A program made the position numbers and the translations under genes. DNA of 64,000 nucleotides from Umbilicaria muhlenbergii (lineage: Eukaryota > Ascomycota > Lecanoromycetes > Umbilicariales > Umbilicariaceae), in contig KK106983.1 in assembly GCA_000611775.1 (NCBI GenBank), forward strand, positions 5,746,240 to 5,810,239. The letters run 5' to 3'. The notes below the pieces were generated by a model. The model worked only from the letters and a program-made list of their open reading frames with translations. It did not search any database and was not told the DNA's origin. This document shows, one piece after another, positions 1-10,664 of the stretch; position 1 is the first letter of the stretch, and every line of letters starts with the position of its first letter.

Positions 1-1042
1 CTTCGTGGCCGTGTCTAGCTGCCAAATGCGAAGCTGTCGTTTTTGTTGGTATAGCCTTCTCGAAGTTCTCGTTAATATCAGCTCCATAGACCAAAGCTCA
101 CGGACAGACAGCACGTCTCCCTCTTTCGCTGCTTTATGTAGTGCAGGCATCTCAGCGGCTGCTGTTTGCGATAGTCCCTCGTATATTTCTGAAGTGTCTA
201 CGCAACGAGCCGGAGATTCACAGCGCATTGGGGATAGATTGCTGATCTGAATGTTAGCCTGCAGACTCACTGCAACCAAATTTGGGGCATCTCTGACAGT
301 GACCCACTATCTAGCGAAGGATCAGAGCACTGGAAAAGCTCTCGAGAATGAGTATCGGAATCTGATATGGGCGAAGATGGAGCAACGAAGCCTACGTTAA
401 CAGTTCCTTGAATGTACCTATTCAAAGTAAATCCGACATCAGTGCCCGCGGACCCACATCCGTTGACCGTACTGGACCAATCATCCGGTTCTTGGCCACT
501 TGTAGCCATCAGACGAAAGTGACAGAATCTTGAAAGTTGTTCAGCGTGGGTCAATCTTGATCGGTAGGTTTTGCGGATGTATAGACTTACGCGCTGATAG
601 TACTTAGTGCTGCGTTAAGGGTTGCTTTATTCTGCCCTAGCCTATCCAGTGAATCCTTGATGTCTTTCTTTTTGAAGTACCACTGCGCGCCGGAGCTAAA
701 CTTGGAGCCTTTGCCGTCATTCAAGGGCTTTACTCGGCTTTGAATCTTGAGCATGATTTGACCCAACGTTGCCGAGCAATTGCGCAGAGGCTTCTCCAGA
801 TTCGCCAGCATTGCTACCATAGCAGTGTTCTCTCGGACTATACTAATGACATCGTCGTCTTTGAGGGATGATTCCAGAGATAAAACAATGTCGTAAAACG
901 CATGGACGTCATTAGATATCCCGGTGATTTCCTCAGGGGCATTTTTGATACTATCGATGAGTTCAAATAGGGCTTGAGCGCTCTGTAAGGCTGCGGTACC
1001 CACGGCGACGACGGAGGCTATGATCGAGAGGGGATCAGCCAT
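1..1042 (-). CDS. STAND-like protein, fungal N-terminal domain plus ankyrin repeats (partial)
   Basis: The gene starts at the ATG at 1042..1040. Exon 1 (1042-591) encodes a protein beginning MADPLSIIASVVAVG, the typical start of the N-terminal domain of fungal STAND/ankyrin proteins. Exon 1 ends at a GTAAGT donor (590); the next exon resumes at 528 after CTGAAC..AAG and stays in frame to a TGA at 267-269, where a GTGAGT donor lies on the stop. In another frame, about 240-5 encodes ankyrin-like sequence (LHKAAKEGDVLSVREL, then VYGADIN). Those two ankyrin pieces differ by one frame near position 100, so either a base is missing or the gene is broken. The rest lies beyond the left edge. Such proteins are usually intracellular sensors; no ligand can be inferred. 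Confidence 0.6.
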
Positions 1043-1782
1043 GGTTGAAGCCAGCTACCTGAACTGCAGGTGCAAGCTGCGTGTGGTCACCATGCGATTG
1101 CTTTAAAGCTGTGCTGGTGGGAGATGAAGGCAGCAGAAGGTGAGGTGGGATGATCTGCCGGCATGGTTATGGAGGTTGCACCAGAGTGGCACAGCATCTG
1201 CACAGGAAGGCAGCGCAATACTCCTCAATTTGACAAGGCTTTGACGAGCTTGGAAAGGGCAATCCGTGTGCCGGAGAGGCAGGAAGTCAAGTGATGAAGC
1301 CGACTAACTTGCAGAAGACGGAAAGACAAGGTTGACCAACTCGCGGGGCTAAAAGGTGTAGGGCACGCAGACAGTGACCGAGTAATCGAACCTACATGGA
1401 GGCGGAAAAGAAACCCTACCGTACCTCCGAGAACAAGGATAAGAATTATCGAGTCTCATCTGTCGCACGTCTCTCTTTCACACTTTAGTCAAGAGAACTT
1501 TTAACAATTCAAGCCCCCAAATCTCCTTCTCACCAATTCACCAACCTTCCACCAGCACATTCCAGCGGCAGCAGAACCATAAGGTCGAGCAATCATTCAA
1601 TTACACAAAGTACCTCGTTCTGCACAGCTGCAAGGGTATTCCGATCGATCGCAAGCAGGATCGTTGCCTAGCATCAAGCCCCCACATAACCAGAGCCATG
1701 ACGCAAAGCCCCTACATCCCCCGGCCCCACCCACACCCCCCTCCCCCCCGGCTTGGACAAATCCTCGAACCCTACATCCACC
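1043..1782. other. Intergenic: promoter of the STAND-like gene, 3' flank of eIF4E
   Basis: I see no gene. The right end is pyrimidine-rich, with C runs around 1720-1750, just after the eIF4E stop codon. Confidence 0.5.
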
Positions 1783-2759
1783 TTAGACTGTAAACTTCGC
1801 CTTCGCCCGACTACTCCCACTATGCGCACTATCACTATGTCCCGAAAACTCCACCACCTCCCCCTCCTTCAACCTCAACACCTCCTTCAACCTCCTTCCC
1901 AACCCCATCAGCACCTCCCGCGCCTTCTCCGCACTCCTCCCCTTCCCGCCCGCCACATCCCCTTCCCCGCCCCCCGGCACACTCTTCCCCACCGTCTTCG
2001 TCCACAAGCCGATCCTGTAGAACCCCTTGCGCACATTAACCACCACGCCCATGACTTCGCCGTCGTCGGGGTTCGTTTCTAGCGTTTCACCGATGGCGGC
2101 GAGCATTACGTGCAACCAGAGTTCGTCGATGGGCACGTTACGCTTTTCGCGGTATTGGTAGGACCATTTGCCGCCGTGTTTGTTTTGCGGATCTTCCCAT
2201 TCGGGGCGCACGCCGCGTTTGAAGAGGTGGTAGTCGGATTTTAGAGCCAGTTCGGAGGTCGGGGTTATGTTGTTCTGGTGGGGAAATGGGTTAGTTGGAG
2301 GGGAAATTAGGGTAAGGGGGTGTGGGGAAAGGCGTACGTAGACGCCCCAGAATTCTTCTACGGAGTCGAAGGTGACGACTTCTTTGAGGAGGTCGTTCCA
2401 GTTGTCGCCCTGGGGATGGGTTAGCCTTTGTGTGGTGAGAGTAATGAACCGCTGTTGAGATCGCATACCTTGCCACTCGGTGGTTTGGTGAACCATAGGG
2501 TCCATTCGTGCATCAGTGGGTGTTTGACGTTGAAGTTCTGTGGGTCGTGGAAGACTGTGATCTGCTCATCGTCCTTGTACTCTTTCTTCGGTGCTGAACC
2601 GTTGGGCGGTAAGTTTTGATCATTGATTCCATCGGCGCGGCCGTTCAAAGCGTTGGGACCGCTGGTTCCGTTTGCGGGTGAAATGGGGATAGTGTCGAGA
2701 GGGACGGGTGAGGAGGGGTTTGCGGAGCCGTTGGTGGCAGGAGTGTCGAGAGTCGCCAT
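1783..2759 (-). CDS. Translation initiation factor eIF4E (cap-binding)
   Basis: Binds the mRNA 5' cap and recruits eIF4G for translation initiation in the cytoplasm. Three exons: 2759-2469, 2409-2338 and 2274-1783, giving about 284 residues. Introns of 59 and 63 nt have GTATGC and GTACGC donors and CCCCAG and CACCAG acceptors; the second has a CTAAC branch site. The N-terminal 70 residues are a low-complexity, Pro/Ser/Asn-rich extension. The core then shows HEWTLWFTKPP, DNWNDLL, VEEFWGVYNNI, RPEWEDPQNKHGGKW (cap-stacking Trp and adjacent Glu) and DELWLHVMLAAIGE, all family hallmarks. The ATG at 2759 (MATLDTP) is preferred; an in-frame upstream start would add 19 residues. The frame is intact. 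Confidence 0.95.
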
Positions 2760-3394
2760 ACTGAGTAGAAGACGAGAGGATGATAGGTTCGGGAGTGCAG
2801 CAGGTTTGTCGTTCAAGAAGAGGTGAGCTCCGCTTTGAAGAGAAGTCTTTCTAGGGATGATGGCTCAAATAGCTGAGGGAGAAGCTTTGGTGATATTCCG
2901 AGGGATGGAGAGGAGCTCGTTGATTTAGGTTGTAGTGAAGTGAGTTAAAATTAGTGGAAGGTGGTCCTGCGCCAGGCAGTGACTTCTTTTAGTGAATGAT
3001 GTTTGATATGGGAGTTGGGTCTGAGGGAGGCAGCCACGCAGCGTCGCCTAGTTGGTTTGTTAAAAGTTGCGATTGCCGCCAGCGCACTTCGAAATGCTTG
3101 GCAGCCGCTCGAATTCTACGGTGACCACATACATACGTCTCAGAAGATGCCAAACATGCACTTTCGGAATGGGCCATGTATACATGTCTAGCAGAGTGTT
3201 TGAGCCTAGGTGTACACTGTTTTCTAGCCGTCATACATACATTAAGGGGTATCTATCCGAACTCCGAATGTACTGAAGGACTCGCTCAACACACAATCGA
3301 GTCTTGAAATGCTCCACGCTGTCCATCCACCTCTTCTTTTCACAACAAATGCAACCTCTATGTGACGTGCAGGAAAGAAGTTCCGTCATTCGCA
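2760..3394. other. Intergenic: eIF4E promoter and Sym1 3' flank
   Basis: Short ORFs on both strands overlap one another and resemble nothing I recognise. No convincing TATA box or RNA gene. Confidence 0.5.
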
Positions 3395-4170
3395 TCACTT
3401 GCCTCCCTTGCTGTTAATGTAACTTAGATAGCAATTCCACCCTATCGTCGCGACTCCTTAGCAACCTCCCACTCCAGTAGAGATAATCCAGAGTAGCACT
3501 TACCTAAGCTCACGATATTAACCACTAGCACCCTATGTTCCAACGGCACAAGCTTGAAGTTGATGGCTTGCACCCACGGCCAAACCATCCAATTCTTACT
3601 TAACGCCGTCGTATACGTGCTCTCCAACTTATCCTTCGGACTGGTGCCCTCCATAATCGCCATACTGCTCAAAAAGACGAACAGATTGGTCGAGGCAAAC
3701 ACACACTGATCGGTCAGGACGCGCGCGGCGATGGTGGTGTTGGGGTTCTTGAGGTTGATTTTGTTTTGGAGGAATTTGAACCAGGTGGTGGCTGCGGGGC
3801 CGAAGATAGCTGAGAGGTCAATGTTAGTTGAGGGGCTTTATTGAGAGGGAAGTGGAGGCAGAGGGAAATGTACCACCGCCATACAACGCCATACGCCCTG
3901 TCCGTGCAAAGTTGTGCTTGTTGAAGCCGACGCGCTCAACGGCTTGCTGGGCCATGACATCGCCTGTCGCGAAGAGGACCTGGAGCAGCTCCCATCAGCG
4001 CTGCTATCCCCGGCGACGACAGTTGTAAATTATAGCGTTGCAAGTACTGACCGCTGTGGTAATACTTTGAGTGAGGAGCGGTCGTTGCGCGAGCTTCATC
4101 TGGTACCTGCACAATTGATACATTAGTGGGGTCTTTCACAGAGAGAAACGTTCACGCACCATCGTAGCAT
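3395..4170 (-). CDS. sym1: Sym1/Mpv17/PMP22-family membrane protein
   Basis: Small integral membrane protein of the Mpv17/PMP22 family; yeast Sym1 is a mitochondrial inner-membrane protein needed for ethanol metabolism under heat stress. Five exons: 4170-4160 (only 11 nt), 4106-4052, 3979-3874, 3809-3504 and 3441-3395, totalling exactly 174 codons plus stop, the usual family length. The product starts [18 protein letters not shown], matching fungal Sym1. It then shows [63 protein letters not shown] and the C-terminal signature [17 protein letters not shown], restored by the last splice. Introns are 53-72 nt. The gene lies between the syntaxin and eIF4E genes on the same strand, and every exon junction keeps frame. 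Confidence 0.93.
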
Positions 4171-4844
4171 CTTGGGCGATGTCGATCCAAAGGGGAGCAC
4201 TATGGAGTGATGCTGAGACTGCTACGTCGGCATGGAGGGGGCACGAGGGGCTCACTATCATGTCTCTCTCGGAGTCCAGATGTTCTGAGGGAGCTCGAGC
4301 GTCAGATTGCTTGGCCAATCGGTAGACTTACCTCGTAGGGCTGTGGCCATGCAGAGCCTTACAGCCCTGGTCAGTCTAACCAGGTTCAAGCCATCTCGAC
4401 ACTGATGACTGCCACTAAATCCTAGCTCTCAGGAACCTACGAGACTTGATCGCTATGGCTTGAGCCACTCTACTCATTGGTTCACTACATGGTGCCCATT
4501 CTTCAAAACTTTTGTATTGTTCAACTCCCGTGCTGTAGAAACCAGCATAAGTTGGTGGAACACAAGTGGAGGGTATATGAACAAGAGGCTACCATCTCCA
4601 CCGCTGAAGGAGTAACAAAATGCTTGAGCTTGCGGAACGCCGACATTTTCGCTCGAGAGAAGATTATACAACGGTGTAGGAAGTCCGCGGCGTCCTGTGC
4701 TTATGGGCTACGACAATGTCAGAGAACGGCTCACTGCTAGAGCCGGTCACTCGGAATCTGGGGCGACAGTAACTGAGTGTGTTCAACAGTAGCCAAAACG
4801 GAACAGACGCTTGCTTGATACGGGGTAATCCATGGAACGAACGC
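4171..4844. other. Intergenic: Sym1 promoter and syntaxin 3' flank
   Basis: No supported gene. The short ORFs here are unrelated to known families as far as I can tell. Confidence 0.5.
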
Positions 4845-6249
4845 TCAAGTAACTTTCTTGGCGGTATTGCGAGTAACAAGGACAACCACAACGACGACCA
4901 CCACGATGATGATGATGATGATTACTGGAAGCAGTCAGTAAAAGCCCTGCTGAATTCGGCCACCTAGGAATCCACCTACATAGAATGAGGAGACACCACC
5001 ACTTCTTCCGGTTCCGGCTGCGCGCTTTTGCAATGGCTCCATCCATCTCCACGTTTGCCTTGCCTACATTTTCCGTGACCTCTTCGCCCTTTTGTTCGAT
5101 CTGTGTAACAGCAGGTTCTTGCTGCACAACAAGCGCTTCCATGTCCTGGAATAGTTGCGCTAGCTCGATCATTTGGGATTCGATCTTCTGGATCGCTTCG
5201 TGTCTGCCTTGTACGGCTCGTAGCGCAGACTGCGATTGGCCACGGCGGTCACTTTGTAGAAGCTGCGAAGTGATATTAGCAGGGTCTTTCGGGCGGGGAA
5301 AATCGGAGCTACTTACAGCTTGGCTAAAAACTTGGTTGTTCGAGGTATCTTCGCATGCCTCGCGGACTTCGGCGTCGCTGGCATCAGGTCTGACAATACG
5401 ATATTGTCGCTCCATCTGTGCCTGTAGCTTCTTGCGGAAATCCCTCTCCACTTGCTGGTATTGATTGATTGCCGTCTTCAACTTCCGGTCCACCTTGCCT
5501 ACTTGAGGCGCGTTTCGTGGATCTCCAGATTCCCTTTGTTGTTTGATGCCCTTGATGCGTGCGGCAAAGTTCCGGTATAGCGTCATGGTCTCCGAGCTTA
5601 GGGTGTCCAACTCGCGGTTGGTCTGGGTTCCTTGGCTCGCGTCCGGGTCATCAAGGGCTCGCTGTTGTAGGAATCGAAGGCGTTCTAGGTTGCGCTCAAT
5701 AGAGTCGATACCGCGGTCGATGTCCCTGCATTCATTCAGAATGGCATTGGGATCTCGACCAGCCTGACCATTCATGGGAGTCATCTCCATATCGTTACCG
5801 CCCACTACCGACTATTAGTCACGGCTATTTGGCGCTATGTGAGCATATCTACTACTCACCATAGCCTCCATTACCCATGTTCTGTCCTTGTCCATACCGA
5901 CTGCCATAAGGAGCTTGTTGCTGGGTTTGACCTCCATACCCGCTCTGTATTGGCGCTGGCTGTTGGTATGTGGTACCACTCTCTTGCCCGTATGGGTTTC
6001 CGCCTGGTCGCGAGTACGGGTTGCCCGTATCCTGAGCATAGGGGTTTGCCGCCGGTTGACCGTAAGGGTTAGGCTGGCCGTAGTCGGCTTGATTATCGTA
6101 GCGTCCGTACTGCAGCGAAGAAAGGTTGTCAGCAAAAGCGATGGTGTGGGTGTCGCCTCTGGCGACCATGAAAGGGTAGAAGTTGTCCACACAGGAGGAA
6201 TGCCGCCCTGGTTGACCTCAAGGATTTAATGGATTGTGCTTACACTCAT
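4845..6249 (-). CDS. Plasma-membrane syntaxin (t-SNARE, Sso1/Sso2-like)
   Basis: A Qa-SNARE mediating fusion of secretory vesicles with the plasma membrane. Five exons: 6249-6244 (ATG AGT only), 6109-5860, 5804-5317, 5262-4980 and 4924-4845, totalling 368 residues. The N-terminus is a Gly/Gln/Tyr/Pro-rich segment (YGQPNPYGQ-like repeats, about residues 3-85). An Habc-type helical region follows, then the SNARE heptad region (ALRAVQGRHEAIQKIESQ.. to ..NVGKANVEMDGAIAKA), a basic RKK stretch, and a C-terminal anchor that is almost only Leu, Ile and Val, ending TRNTAKKVT. The third intron (5316-5263, 54 nt) is a multiple of three without a stop, so it can look coding; GTAAGT, GCTAATATC and CGCAG mark it as an intron. 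The frame is intact. Confidence 0.93.
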
Positions 6250-7092
6250 CGTGGAATCCTGCTATGTTTCCAGCCCCTATACTAGGTAGGCCAAGTGAGT
6301 TGGAATGGTGATATTAACACAATGCGGTGCTAAAGATCTGCAGAGTTGACATATGGCGGATCGATGAATGGAGCGAGACGGGCAGAGCTGTAAGTATGCA
6401 AATGGTTGTCTGATGACGATGACTTTGATGGCGCAGTGGTGTTTTTAATTAGTTACGAGACGGCGACCCCTACCTTGGATCGATTTGGCGCGCCGGGAAT
6501 AACGCTGAGGCTGAGGCTGAGGCTAAGGGGAGTTTCTATTTCTGCAGCCACGCTAAATAAATTACTAACTGCTTACCTTAACAAGCCTGCCCCCCTGCGT
6601 GCAACCCCCCCTCTGCATGTAAACAACATGTTGACACGTCTGTAAGCTTCTTCAACTTTCTCACACTCTTCTCTTTATTCTTCTCAACTTCTTCATCGTC
6701 GTCTCTGCTGCCCTCATTACCACTCTTGCTCAGGCTGTCACTCTTTACACTTTTCTATTGTTTTTTATCATCACTGATGTTTTTCATGCCATTCCGACTG
6801 TCCGTGAACATGGATGTCTATATCATACATCACTCTCTATAATCTCATAAAGATCTAAGAATTTCTCTTCTCTGCTCATGAGGTTTAAATGCTTACTGCT
6901 GTTGGCTTTAAGATCCAATAGCTGTATATTGATAACATCTAATTTTCATTTAGGAAGATCTGTATTTATCCTGATTAAATAATAATTTACTTTCACTGTC
7001 GACAGTATAAGAAGAAGAATCATAAGTTGATATACAAGTAAACAAGTTTTTGAAAAACACAAAAGCTCTTCGGGTTAATCATTGATTATTCC
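6250..7092. other. Intergenic, AT-rich 3' half
   Basis: Contains a short GAGGCT-type repeat near 6507-6530 and CT-rich sequence at 6640-6740. No gene seen. Confidence 0.45.
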
Positions 7093-7128
7093 TTGAAGAT
7101 TCGGGTGATCAAAAGATTCTTCAAACTC

Positions 7129-7467
7129 ATGAACGACGGGTCGCTAACCCTAACGCTTGATTTCAGCAATGTGCTTTCTAATCAACGTTCTTCCCTAGCC
7201 AACGCTCTCCAGTCGAGAGCATATGGTTTTGGCATCAGACTCAGACCAAAGCCCTCTGGTCGCACCGCCGCTCGCCCAGCCGCACAAGGTGAGGCGGCCT
7301 CAAAGCCTTCCCAGGGATTCATGTTCACACCGGAGGAATACGCGATGCTCGTCAACCTAAAGAGGACTCAGGGCCTACGTTGGGGCGAGATCAAGCGCAA
7401 ATTTTTGCACCGCAGCCTCGGATCGCTCAAGGTGCACTGTTCTATGAAACTGAACAAAGGGATCTGA
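7129..7467 (+). CDS. Small SANT/Myb-like domain protein, hypothetical
   Basis: A 112-codon ORF from the ATG at 7129. The N-terminal half is low-complexity and basic, with no recognised domain. Residues about 65-110 carry FTPEEYAMLVNLKRTQ, LRWGEIKRKF and RSLGSLKVHCSMKLN. This fits the SANT/Myb-like pattern common in small fungal nuclear proteins (an acidic first helix, Trp in the second helix, then an RS.GSL..H...KL third helix). I infer DNA or chromatin binding. The frame is open to 7093, so a 5' exon is possible. No neighbour suggests a pathway. The alternative is a fragment of a larger gene. Confidence 0.5.
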   Translation: MNDGSLTLTLDFSNVLSNQRSSLANALQSRAYGFGIRLRPKPSGRTAARPAAQGEAASKPSQGFMFTPEEYAMLVNLKRTQGLRWGEIKRKFLHRSLGSLKVHCSMKLNKGI

Positions 7468-9477
7468 TGTCGAGAATGTAGTCCTATCTACACTCTGTTT
7501 TGTAATTTGATGTTGTGTGCTGTATTCTCTGCCTTGCTTTTGCTGAAGAAGATTGATATCCTAGGCGCCTGGTTTTCTTTTCTGCATCCGGTTGCACGTC
7601 AATGTCACGGTTCGCATAGAAGATGAAAGTAATCCAATTCATCTGTTCTATGTAAGGTTACATTTAATACTACAGAGTGACGGTATGATCTTAGTCGGCC
7701 TACACACATCACATCGACGCTTTTCTTAACTTAATTGATAACGCTATGCTGGCTCACTAGAATCCGTCCCCCAAGGTACTATGCATGCCTTGAGGGAAGC
7801 GGGCCTGCTCCCATTCCAGTTCCCTCTCAAAAAGATCATGCACGCGTACATCCACCACCTATCCGTCTTCCCCGATGTCCTGGGTCCAATGAAGCTAAGA
7901 AATATACCTAAAATGGATGTCATGATCTCCGCCTTCCTCCCTCCTTCCTTCCCTCCCTCCCCTTCGTTCATCTTTCAAACAGATGGTCGCAATCAAGGAT
8001 GTAAGACGATGTAAGCCAGCGCCAAAGGCGTGCGAGTTGCTGGCGCTGAAGGTGAACAAGCGGAAATAGAAAATGGGGAAGATCTGGCTGGTGAGCGAGA
8101 ATCGGGTTGATGTTGTTGGGGGCGTGGGCGGTGAGGATGCAGGCGATACGGGTGGATCGGGATGTTGTTAAGAGGCATGCCTGGGAAATACTTATGACTT
8201 GGTCTTGGTGTCGATCGTTCTAGGGATTGAGGGGATAGAAATAGACCAGAAGGTGTCAGAACTGAGTCTTTGACTGATCTAGAAAAATGAGAAATGGGTG
8301 GCAGAAATAATTGGTTGATTTGCTTGTGCTCAGTGCCCAAGTGGACCGACAAAATCTAGACAGAGAAGCGGTAGTAATAACCCCTGCGCTTCAACCCATT
8401 GATATGTAGTGCCTCATGCGGCTTCGATACTCCTAGAGCAGCTAACATTTAGCTCTTTAAAACTTTCAATGATCATCGTCATCCCAGAAGGGCTCTAAGG
8501 AGAGCAGTAGAATCCATCATTGCCGTACATAGTTATGTACATACACATTCTAGGTCTCACAGAGCAGTCAGCTAGCTTCCTAACGTTCTTATATCTCGAA
8601 TCATCAGCATCCGTCTGAGCGGCTTGTCGATTCTTGCCGTACTGACTTTACAACTGCTCAATCAAACGTCATTCGCTGACCTCATTGTTATTTCATAGTA
8701 GCACATGGGGAATTGGTAGTCAAGGATATCCCTAGCAACCGAGCTGGGTGAAATAGAAAGATGTTAACGCGCCCCAGCTGGTTCAAAAAAGTTCAGGCGA
8801 AAACATCGCCTTAAGCAGAGCTATCAACGACGAGGAGAGCGCCGTAAAGAGGGCCGGCCAGTTAAGCGAGGATGCAAAGAAAGCCTGTTGAATCAACTAT
8901 CGATGCTTACCTTTCGTCCGGGTGAATCATGCATGAAACGGTATTCGGGAACCTCACTTCATCGCTTTCAATTGAGGTTGTGCCTAAGCTCCGACTTCCA
9001 ACACTGCTATCTGTGGTATTCTCGTTGGGTGAGCTTGTGAGCGGGCCATTTTCGGCGGTCAGCGCTGACTGCAGATACTTCTAATCAAGCAATGATCAGT
9101 TTCCCGTGGTGCTTTGAGGTTCTGGCGTGGCGGGACTGTGATTAGCTGCAAAAACAATTGTATCGGACTGTGCGCATTGGACCCCATCGCCGTGACGCGG
9201 GTTCGAATCGTCACCGCGAGCATCCAAATACACCGGAGCCTATCGGGCTCACCCTGCAACAGAAAAGGAACGGTCGGAGGCGGTCCGCTTTCAGCGACAG
9301 GCCCCCCTGCAGTCGTTCGGCCCCGACGTCTCTAATACATTCCTACTCGGAGTAAGCACTTGAGTAAGACCGGAATTGTCCCCAACATGATTTTTTATGA
9401 CTTTAAAATCTCTCGGCGTGCGGATTCGATCCCTCGCCCTGGAATTCTGACTACAGAACTCCACGCACACACCAGCC
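7468..9477. other. Long intergenic region
   Basis: Two kilobases with only short overlapping ORFs. Around 9190-9215 and 9415-9445 there are GGTTCGAATC- and GATTCGATC-like strings resembling tRNA T-loops, but no cloverleaf folds around them. The right end is the FSH1 promoter. Confidence 0.4.
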
Positions 9478-10305
9478 ATGAGCTCCACATCAAGTCCAGA
9501 GACGCTGCACAAGCCTCGCATCCTGTGCCTGCACGGGGGAGGCGTGTCTGCAAAGATATTCAGACTTCAGGCGCGATCCCTTGTGGCCAGTCTAGCGCCT
9601 CACTTTCGTCTCGTCTTTGCAGACGGCCCGTTTGCCTGCGAAATGCACGAAGACCTCAAGCCTGTTTACGGTGGGATGGGATCATGCCGCAGATGGTCGC
9701 GCTGGCTGCCCCACCATCCGCCCCATACTAGCAACGCGGCCATTGACGGGATCGAGCACAGCCTCACAGCCGCAATGGAAACTGACGCCGGTATTGGCGA
9801 GTGGGTCGGCCTGCTGGGCTTCAGTCAGGGCGCAAAGCTTGCCGCCAGCGTGCTGCTCGAGAACCAGCTGCGGCGGCAAGAAAGTACCGCCTTGGAAGGT
9901 TTTGCGGGAGTGCACTGGAAGTTTGGCATTCTCATGGCTGGTCGAGCACCCCCTTACTCCCTAAGCGGCCGGACCAAGGATAACAAGTTTTTCGACCAGC
10001 TGGGCGTGCTGCCAACTGGCGATGACGACACTGCCGACTTCCCGGACAAGTTGAAGACACCAACGCTTCACGTACACGGATTACGAGACGCAGGGCTGGA
10101 GCTGCACCGGCAGCTCCTGCGCGACTTTTCAACCGCGGACAGCGCGGTGCTTATCGAATGGGACGAGGGACACCGCATACCTTTCAAGACAGCCGACGTC
10201 AATACAGTGACAAATGGAGTTCTCAAGGTCGCAAAGGTACGGAATATTTGGATCAAGTGAGAGCTAGCGTTGCTAAACGGCTTGCAGGCTGCGAGCGCCA
10301 TCTGA
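9478..10305 (+). CDS. FSH1-family serine hydrolase (LovG-like)
   Basis: An alpha/beta hydrolase of the FSH1 (serine hydrolase) family, which includes thioesterases such as LovG that release polyketides from their synthases. Exon 1 is 9478-10236 and exon 2 is 10288-10305; the intron has GTACGG, a GCTAAAC branch site and TTGCAG, and the protein is 258 residues. Visible motifs: the N-terminal strand RILCLHGGG, nucleophile elbow GFSQGA, LKTPTLHVHGLRD with the acid residue, and DEGHRIP with the catalytic His. The triad is complete and the frame open. It is convergent with a broken AflR-like regulator, which hints at a former secondary-metabolite cluster, but no synthase is present. General fungal esterases of this family also exist, so the substrate is unknown. 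Confidence 0.85.
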
Positions 10306-10664
10306 GCAGCGAATGCCGATCGCTTCTGCCCCGTGAGGAGGGAGACATTGATGCACTGGCATGCTTGAATGAAGCGGATATACAAGGCTTGAGGTCGGAT
10401 CCAACATGGAGCGAGTACGCAGACTTTATAGGATGAAACGTTCAATCCGGTCAGGACCAAGCACATGCATAGCGTCTAGTTCCATGCTGAAAGCCTTACG
10501 CGGAGCGGCAGGAGCTCAACGTCTCCCTCTGGACGCATGAGAGAGTACCAGGCAACATATGTACCGGCAGAGCGAGGGGCTTTGGCTAACACCTCTGCGG
10601 AGAGCATAATTGTCTATATAGAATCACGATCTACCTCTTTTCACTACATATTAATCGTCCCCTT
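10306..10664. other. Convergent intergenic spacer
   Basis: Lies between the 3' ends of the hydrolase and the regulator pseudogene. It should hold both terminators; no specific signal stands out. Confidence 0.4.

Noticed and set aside
2989-3276. Overlapping ORFs upstream of eIF4E
   Set aside because: Three frames on both strands are open over the same bases with no family resemblance; promoter or untranslated sequence is more likely.
5264-5313. Reading through 5316-5263 as coding in the syntaxin gene
   Set aside because: It is open only because it is 54 nt without a stop; GTAAGT, a branch site and CGCAG mark an intron, and the inserted residues interrupt the helical region.
9190-9445. tRNA genes, suggested by GGTTCGAATC- and GATTCGATC-like strings
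   Set aside because: The flanking bases do not pair into a 5-bp T-stem and no anticodon or acceptor arms can be drawn.
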